In this document: positions 59,922-64,000 of the stretch, in pieces
Layout of the letters: the number at the start of each line of letters is the position of its first letter
Position numbering within the stretch: the stretch's first letter is position 1
DNA from: Dictyobacter formicarum
Lineage (GTDB): Bacteria; Chloroflexota; Ktedonobacteria; Ktedonobacterales; Ktedonobacteraceae
Assembly: GCF_016587435.1 (NCBI RefSeq)
Contig: NZ_BNJJ01000003.1
Coordinates: 434,001-498,000 of the forward strand
Direction of reading: 5' to 3'
DNA: 64,000 nt
Program-made: the position numbers and the translations under genes
Notes under the pieces: model-generated
Told to the model about the DNA's origin: nothing
Seen by the model: the letters and a program-made list of their open reading frames with translations, nothing else
Databases searched by the model: none

Positions 59922-61016
59922 ATGACAGAGATACGCGATGGCTTTAACGGTCTGGGGATAGGGTTGGGCAACCTTTCCCGTCTCTCACATGCTAAGACAC
60001 GATCAATCAGTGCTGAGAACTTTAGTGGTGAGAAAGGTCAGGGAGGAATGGCAACTGAAGGCACGGGCGCGTTTCACGCCCGTGACCTTGGCAGGGGTTG
60101 GAAGGTTTCTCCTTCGATTAAAATCGCTCCGCATAGCACCTTTACGCTGGCTGAGATCACAGGTCCAGGAGCCATTCAGCATATCTGGATGACGACTTTT
60201 CCAGCTCATTGGCGGCATTTGATTCTGCGCGCCTACTGGGATGGAGAAGAGGCACCCTCGATCGAGTGTCCCTACGGCGATTTTTTTGCCAATGGCTGGG
60301 GTGAGCGCTGCAATATCAATTCATTGCCCATCGCTGTCAATCCAGCGGGTGGCATGAACTCTTATTGGGAGATGCCGTTTCGCCAGAGCGCTCGCTGGAC
60401 TATTGAGAATCTGAGCGATACAGAAGTGGTGCTCTATTTTCAAATTACCTATACTCTGACTGCTGTGCCTGAAGACGCGGGCTATTTTCATGCCCGCTGG
60501 CAGCGCAGTAATCCTCTGGCCTATAAAGAGGTCCATACCCTGCTCGATAACGTCAGGGGGCGTGGACATTATGTGGGTACCTACCTGGCCTGGCAGGTCA
60601 ACAATCGAGGCTGGTGGGGTGAAGGAGAGATCAAATTTTACCTTGATGGCGATCAGGAGTTCCCGACCATCTGTGGCACTGGCACCGAAGATTATTTTGG
60701 CGGTGCCTGGAACTTCGAGCATCCACAGGGGCAGTATGGAACGTTCTCAACTGCTTTCCTGGGACTTCCACAGGTCATTCAGCCAGATGGGCTCTACAAT
60801 AGCCAGCAGCGCTTTGGCATGTATCGCTGGCATATTATGGATCCCATTCGCTTTGAGGAGGATCTGCGCGTAACTATTCAGGCGCTGGGATGGCGTAGCG
60901 GTGGTCGCTACCTCGCTTTACAGGACGACATTGCCTCGGTCGCATACTGGTACCAGAATGAGCCCCATACCCCTCATCCAGCGCTACCTGAGTTGGATGG
61001 CCTGGAGATCATCTAG
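59922..61016 (+). CDS. DUF2961 / GH172-type protein
   Basis: A roughly 364-aa soluble protein of the DUF2961 family, now linked to glycoside hydrolase family 172 (difructose-anhydride synthase and arabinofuranosidase-type enzymes). Conserved stretches are KGQGGMATEGTG-like start, LRAYWDGEEAPSIECPYGDF, NSYWEMPFRQSARW, and GTGTEDYFGGAWNF, which carries the Glu/Asp expected of the active site. The start was placed at 59922; open frame upstream to 59667 overlaps hflX in another frame and is shadow sequence. It begins 59 bp after hflX and ends at a strong terminator, so the two may share a transcript despite unrelated roles. Confidence 0.88.
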   Translation: MTEIRDGFNGLGIGLGNLSRLSHAKTRSISAENFSGEKGQGGMATEGTGAFHARDLGRGWKVSPSIKIAPHSTFTLAEITGPGAIQHIWMTTFPAHWRHLILRAYWDGEEAPSIECPYGDFFANGWGERCNINSLPIAVNPAGGMNSYWEMPFRQSARWTIENLSDTEVVLYFQITYTLTAVPEDAGYFHARWQRSNPLAYKEVHTLLDNVRGRGHYVGTYLAWQVNNRGWWGEGEIKFYLDGDQEFPTICGTGTEDYFGGAWNFEHPQGQYGTFSTAFLGLPQVIQPDGLYNSQQRFGMYRWHIMDPIRFEEDLRVTIQALGWRSGGRYLALQDDIASVAYWYQNEPHTPHPALPELDGLEII

Positions 61017-61028
61017 TAATAAACAGAC

Positions 61029-61074
61029 AAAAAGCTCTCACTTCCACGCACAAAAGGAAGTCGAGAGCTTTTTT
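61029..61074. terminator. Intrinsic terminator between convergent genes
   Basis: AAAAAGCTCTC plus CTTCC (61029-61045) pair with GGAAG plus GAGAGCTTTTT (61056-61073), ending in six T on the plus strand. Confidence 0.88.
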
Positions 61075-61082
61075 GCATCTAT

Positions 61083-61931
61083 CTAGTGCGGTCGGGATAG
61101 GGAACGGCGCTGGCGCGTGGCCTCATATAATAAGATCGAGGTGGCGCAGGCGACGTTGAGCGATGAGGCAGAGCCAGCTATGGGAATACTGACCACGGTA
61201 TCGCATAGCTCGCGATAAGCCGCGCTCATGCCCCAGGTTTCGTTACCCACTACTAATAGGGTTGGCTGCGTAAAATCGTGCTCGGTCAGCTCGCAGTCCC
61301 CTTTTTCATCGCTCCCCACTACATGAACACGCCCCAACTGCCGCCGAATGGTCTCAATCCAGGGTAGCAGTTCTTTTTGCGATGGCAGGCGCACCACTGG
61401 TAGGGCAAAGAAAGAACCGGTGGTGGCGCTAATGGTCTCGGGATCGTAGAGGTCTACGCTATGGCCAGTAATCACCATACCATCGACGCCTAAAGCATCG
61501 CAGGAACGAATAATGGTGCCCAGGTTGCCCGGACTGGAGGGACGATCGAAGACAACGACCAGCAGGTCGTCTTTCAGCGGAATGCGAGCAAGGTCATCCT
61601 CTGGCATGGTTACCAGGGCGATCAGTTCGGATGGCTCGGATTTATTGCTCAGTTTGGCGTGCAGATACCAGGGCAACTCATAGTGCACTTCGGCCTGCGA
61701 GTTTCGCAGAATATTCTCGGCCCAGTCCGACAATGGCTTATCGCGTGAATATAAGAAGGCGCGCACCGGCCAGTGATATTGTAGCGCCTGGTTGATGGGA
61801 CGCACCCCCTCTACAAAGAATTCCCGCTGGCGTAGCCGTTTCTCACGCTTGCGCCGCAACGTCTCGGCATATTGAAAATCATTGTTCTCTGAATGTATTT
61901 TGACGATGCGTGGTCGTGTGCTCGATTTCAT
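61083..61931 (-). CDS. TrmH/SpoU-family RNA 2'-O-methyltransferase
   Basis: A 282-aa SPOUT methyltransferase that uses S-adenosylmethionine to methylate a ribose 2'-hydroxyl in rRNA or tRNA. An N-terminal substrate-binding domain (RRKREKRLRQREFFVEGVRPINQAL) precedes the knotted domain with the three SpoU motifs: NLGTIIRSCDALG (motif 1, about 132-144), LLVVGNETWGMS (motif 2, about 228-239) and IPIAGSASSLNVACATSILLYE (motif 3, about 250-270). The target RNA is not determined (23S-type RlmB-like or tRNA). Divergent from the MITE-like element upstream. Confidence 0.92.
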   Translation of the reverse strand: MKSSTRPRIVKIHSENNDFQYAETLRRKREKRLRQREFFVEGVRPINQALQYHWPVRAFLYSRDKPLSDWAENILRNSQAEVHYELPWYLHAKLSNKSEPSELIALVTMPEDDLARIPLKDDLLVVVFDRPSSPGNLGTIIRSCDALGVDGMVITGHSVDLYDPETISATTGSFFALPVVRLPSQKELLPWIETIRRQLGRVHVVGSDEKGDCELTEHDFTQPTLLVVGNETWGMSAAYRELCDTVVSIPIAGSASSLNVACATSILLYEATRQRRSLSRPH

Positions 61932-61977
61932 CCCTTACCTTCTCCCAATATGGTTGCCTTTACCCTATCTTATCATA

Positions 61978-62120
61978 CGTAGGTGACCACCTTGCGGGCG
62001 CTTTTTAACGTTTATATTCTAAAAATTAGATATGAATCATATTATAATTTTTTGCAAATTCTTTCCCTGGTACTTTTTTGATTGGGAAAGTAGGAAGCGC
62101 CCGCAAGGAGTGCACCTACG
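61978..62120. mobile_element. MITE-like element with 26-bp inverted repeats (copy B)
   Basis: 143 bp bounded by inverted arms 61978-62003 and 62095-62120. The arms share CGTAGGTG and, after four variable bases, CCTTGCGGGCGCTT. The A+T-rich interior holds AAAAATTA and TAATTTTT as a further inverted pair and no ORF. Arm sequences closely match the element at 7915-7992, in a different interior. This is the layout of a non-autonomous miniature transposable element; no target-site duplication is certain. Confidence 0.6.
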
Positions 62121-62168
62121 GCTATTGATGCTTTTCGTTAAATTAGACGAATTTATAATGGCATAAAA

Positions 62169-62202
62169 AAGAGAAGCGCCAGCCGGGGGCCGTGCTTCTC
62201 TT
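62169..62202 (-). terminator. Intrinsic terminator of the oxidoreductase gene
   Basis: AAGAGAAGC (62169-62177) pairs with GCTTCTCTT (62194-62202) and is followed on the minus strand by TTTT, 26 bp after the stop codon. Confidence 0.8.
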
Positions 62203-62227
62203 GGCGTTCTGAAAAACAGAGCGGTTA

Positions 62228-63247
62228 TTATGCGACGTTGACTGGCAAGCCAGTTTTGGCCGATTCGATGGCTGCGAACATCAGCGCCAGGGTCTTGAGG
62301 TTTTCGCGGCCCGATGTTTCGGGAATGCTGTTGGTACTGACGGCCTCGGCAAAGGCGGCCAGGCTACCGGAACGATCAAGCGCGGTCAACTCGGGCAGAG
62401 CAAGGGGCGTCAGTTCGGTTTCGCCCAACAAGCGTATGGCAGCGCCTTCGGGCAACTCGCCACGGCTGGTCCAGATCAATTCGCCCTTTTCGCCTTCCAT
62501 ACGCCACTCACCGGACCAGTTAGTCTTGGGAGCAGTACTCACCCAGCTACCACGGTAGTTGACGACCGCACCACCATCAAAGGTAATGGTCATCGCACCT
62601 TCGGCGGGCTCATCATATTTGCTCCAGGCGGCATTCCAGGTTTTACAAGTGACCTGAACCGGCTCCTGCCCAATAACCAGGCGCATCAGGTCAAAGTGGT
62701 GAATCGACATATCGGCCAGCAATGGCTCCCAGATGTGGTAGTGACGATGCTCAGCAACAGGAGCGATATTGTCATAGCGTCGGAAATCAAGGTTGATACT
62801 ACCTAGTCGCCCGATTTTCTGCTCAGCTACCGCTGCTGCAGCGGCTCGCGCGGCTGGCTGGAAGCGATAGTTCTGACTGATCATTAAAAGGCGCCCGCGC
62901 TGCTCGGCCAGTTCGACCAACTCACGCGCTTCAGCTACTGTGGGAGCGAATGGCTTCTCCATCAATACGTGCTTATCAGCCAATAAGGCGGTCCGAGCAC
63001 TGGGCACGTGGCCTGGCAAACTAGCTGTCACCAGCACTGCATCCGCTGGCACAGTCTTGAGCGCTTCATCCAGCGATGTAAAACAACGATCGGCGGGCAA
63101 ATTCAAGCGCTCGCGTGCGGCCTCCAGGGCTGTTGCGTCGATCTCCACCCATGCGGTAGTCTCAACGTCCTTATTTTCGGCAACAACGGTCCGGGCCCAG
63201 TTCTGGCCCCACCCACCAAGTCCAACATGGATAATTTGTAGTGTCAT
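62228..63247 (-). CDS. Gfo/Idh/MocA family oxidoreductase
   Basis: A roughly 339-aa NAD(P)-dependent oxidoreductase acting on a sugar or cyclitol. The N-terminal Rossmann fold starts IIHVGLGGWGQNWARTV. The signature EKPFAPTVAEARELVELAE includes the catalytic Lys (about residue 92), and the second domain has DMSIHHFDLMRLVIGQEP with the conserved catalytic His/Asp region. The start at 63247 was chosen from the fold start; the in-frame extension to 63379 is unrelated. It lies downstream of the RhaD-type gene on the same strand, so a role in carbohydrate (possibly rhamnose) use is plausible. Substrate unknown. Confidence 0.92.
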   Translation of the reverse strand: MTLQIIHVGLGGWGQNWARTVVAENKDVETTAWVEIDATALEAARERLNLPADRCFTSLDEALKTVPADAVLVTASLPGHVPSARTALLADKHVLMEKPFAPTVAEARELVELAEQRGRLLMISQNYRFQPAARAAAAAVAEQKIGRLGSINLDFRRYDNIAPVAEHRHYHIWEPLLADMSIHHFDLMRLVIGQEPVQVTCKTWNAAWSKYDEPAEGAMTITFDGGAVVNYRGSWVSTAPKTNWSGEWRMEGEKGELIWTSRGELPEGAAIRLLGETELTPLALPELTALDRSGSLAAFAEAVSTNSIPETSGRENLKTLALMFAAIESAKTGLPVNVA

Positions 63248-63517
63248 AATGATTACGATTCTCTCTAATTGCATTATAGCGAGATAGCGATTAGCAAACA
63301 TCACTGTTTTAACTGTACACTGCTCGCTCAGTGAATAAATACAGTAGTTGCCAGTACAATCAATAGCGAACATGCGCATAGTTCAAACTGATTGATTGCT
63401 AGCAAGCTTGCCACTATTATCGCACCAAGCCCAGGTATTGTATAGACCTCTGCCTATCCAAAAAGGCAGGCAGAAGTCCCTTTATCGGCCAGTAGCGAGC
63501 GGTCATATCCCTTTCAA

Positions 63518-64000
63518 CTAACGTGTAAAAGCGGCCGGTACGCCACCATCTACAGTAATCATGCAGCCAGTGGTCTTGGCGGATTTAGAGGAGGCCAGAA
63601 AAGTAATTGCATGTGCAATGTCGTCGGGAAAAACGTTAACCAGCAGGGTAGTGCGTTTACGATAGTATTCTTCTAGCTGGTCAGGCTCAACGCCGTAGGC
63701 TTGCGCCCGCTCATTGCGCCAGCGCGAGTTCCAGATGGCCGATCCCTGTAATACGGCATCTGGTAGGACCGAATTGACGCGGATGCCAAACTCGCCTCCC
63801 TCGACAGCAATACAGCGGGCCAGGTGCGCCTCGGCGGCCTTGGCGGTACTATAGGCGGCGGCATTTTTTCCGGCGTAGACGGCGTTTTTGGAGGTGATAA
63901 AGACCATGCTGCCACCGAGGCCCTGGATTTTCATCTGGCGGAAAGCCTCGCGGGCAACCAGAAAGTAGCCGGTGGCCAGGATATTGATGTTAAAGTTCCA
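63518..64000 (-). CDS. RhaD-type bifunctional aldolase/short-chain dehydrogenase, C-terminal part
   Basis: The gene runs off the window; 161 C-terminal residues are visible, the frame being open to base 64000. The sequence is a short-chain dehydrogenase C-terminal half: YxxxK active site in AYSTAKAAEAHLARCIAVEG and end GCMITVDGGVPAAF. The stretch WNSRWRNERAQAYGV and EEYYRKRTTLL is characteristic of bifunctional rhamnulose-1-phosphate aldolase/lactaldehyde dehydrogenase (RhaD/YuxG) proteins, whose aldolase domain would lie outside the window. If so it cleaves rhamnulose-1-phosphate and oxidises lactaldehyde. A stand-alone dehydrogenase cannot be excluded from this part alone. Confidence 0.85.
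   Translation of the reverse strand, partial: WNFNINILATGYFLVAREAFRQMKIQGLGGSMVFITSKNAVYAGKNAAAYSTAKAAEAHLARCIAVEGGEFGIRVNSVLPDAVLQGSAIWNSRWRNERAQAYGVEPDQLEEYYRKRTTLLVNVFPDDIAHAITFLASSKSAKTTGCMITVDGGVPAAFTR

Overview
The window looks like chromosomal DNA of a soil-type, Gram-positive-like member of the Chloroflexota, most likely class Ktedonobacteria. This is inferred from gene style, not from a marker gene. The style includes Ser/Thr kinases fused to zinc ribbons, TPRs or long membrane tails, a MurT/GatD lipid II amidation pair, KGG-type small stress proteins, dispersed hairpin repeats, and many GTG/TTG starts with good Shine-Dalgarno sites. No rRNA, tRNA, CRISPR array, integrase or transposase gene was recognised.

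Layout. 0-2.1 kb: GH5 glycosidase and an acidic secreted protein. 2.1-4.5 kb: an 830-bp leader region and an ABC-F ATPase. 4.8-11.4 kb: orphan ABC-2 permease, dienelactone hydrolase, GNAT protein, CitE-like lyase, cytidylate-kinase-like protein and aldehyde dehydrogenase. 11.5-15.6 kb: oligopeptide ABC importer (two permeases and a binding lipoprotein, no ATPase). 16-19 kb: a phospholipase D gene split by a -1 frameshift, convergent with a glutamine synthetase. 19.3-25.9 kb: ECF sigma factor, a D,D-carboxypeptidase, murT-gatD and a phosphodiester-glycosidase lipoprotein. 26-29.4 kb: complete polar amino-acid ABC importer. 29.9-35 kb: FlgM-like protein, murJ, two small proteins and a histidine kinase. 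35.5-58 kb: a signalling-rich stretch (HEAT protein, three Ser/Thr kinases, a zinc-ribbon/TPR protein with a truncated kinase domain, an FHA protein) interleaved with housekeeping genes (CocE hydrolase, NMN-adenylyltransferase-like, aconitase, MOSC, GT2, metG). 58-64 kb: hflX, a DUF2961/GH172 protein, an SpoU methyltransferase, a Gfo/Idh oxidoreductase and the 3' part of a RhaD-type aldolase/dehydrogenase.

The most interesting region is the roughly 330-nt leader of metG (53.7-54.05 kb, minus strand). It holds a consensus-like promoter, a short ORF with a good Shine-Dalgarno site and nine Met codons in 19 (ending in four consecutive ATGs), a competing antiterminator pairing, and a strong intrinsic terminator just before metG. 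This is the full architecture of ribosome-mediated attenuation, here apparently sensing methionyl-tRNA. Two other translation-factor genes, the ABC-F gene and hflX, also have strong promoters followed by leaders of about 400 nt with short upstream ORFs.

A second theme is intergenic DNA rich in long, perfect or near-perfect hairpins: a 68-bp perfect palindrome, and stems of 20-30 bp at gene ends. There are also two MITE-like inverted-repeat elements and a dispersed 34-bp repeat. Start sites were trimmed where a Shine-Dalgarno site or family homology pointed to an internal start; those choices are stated per gene.
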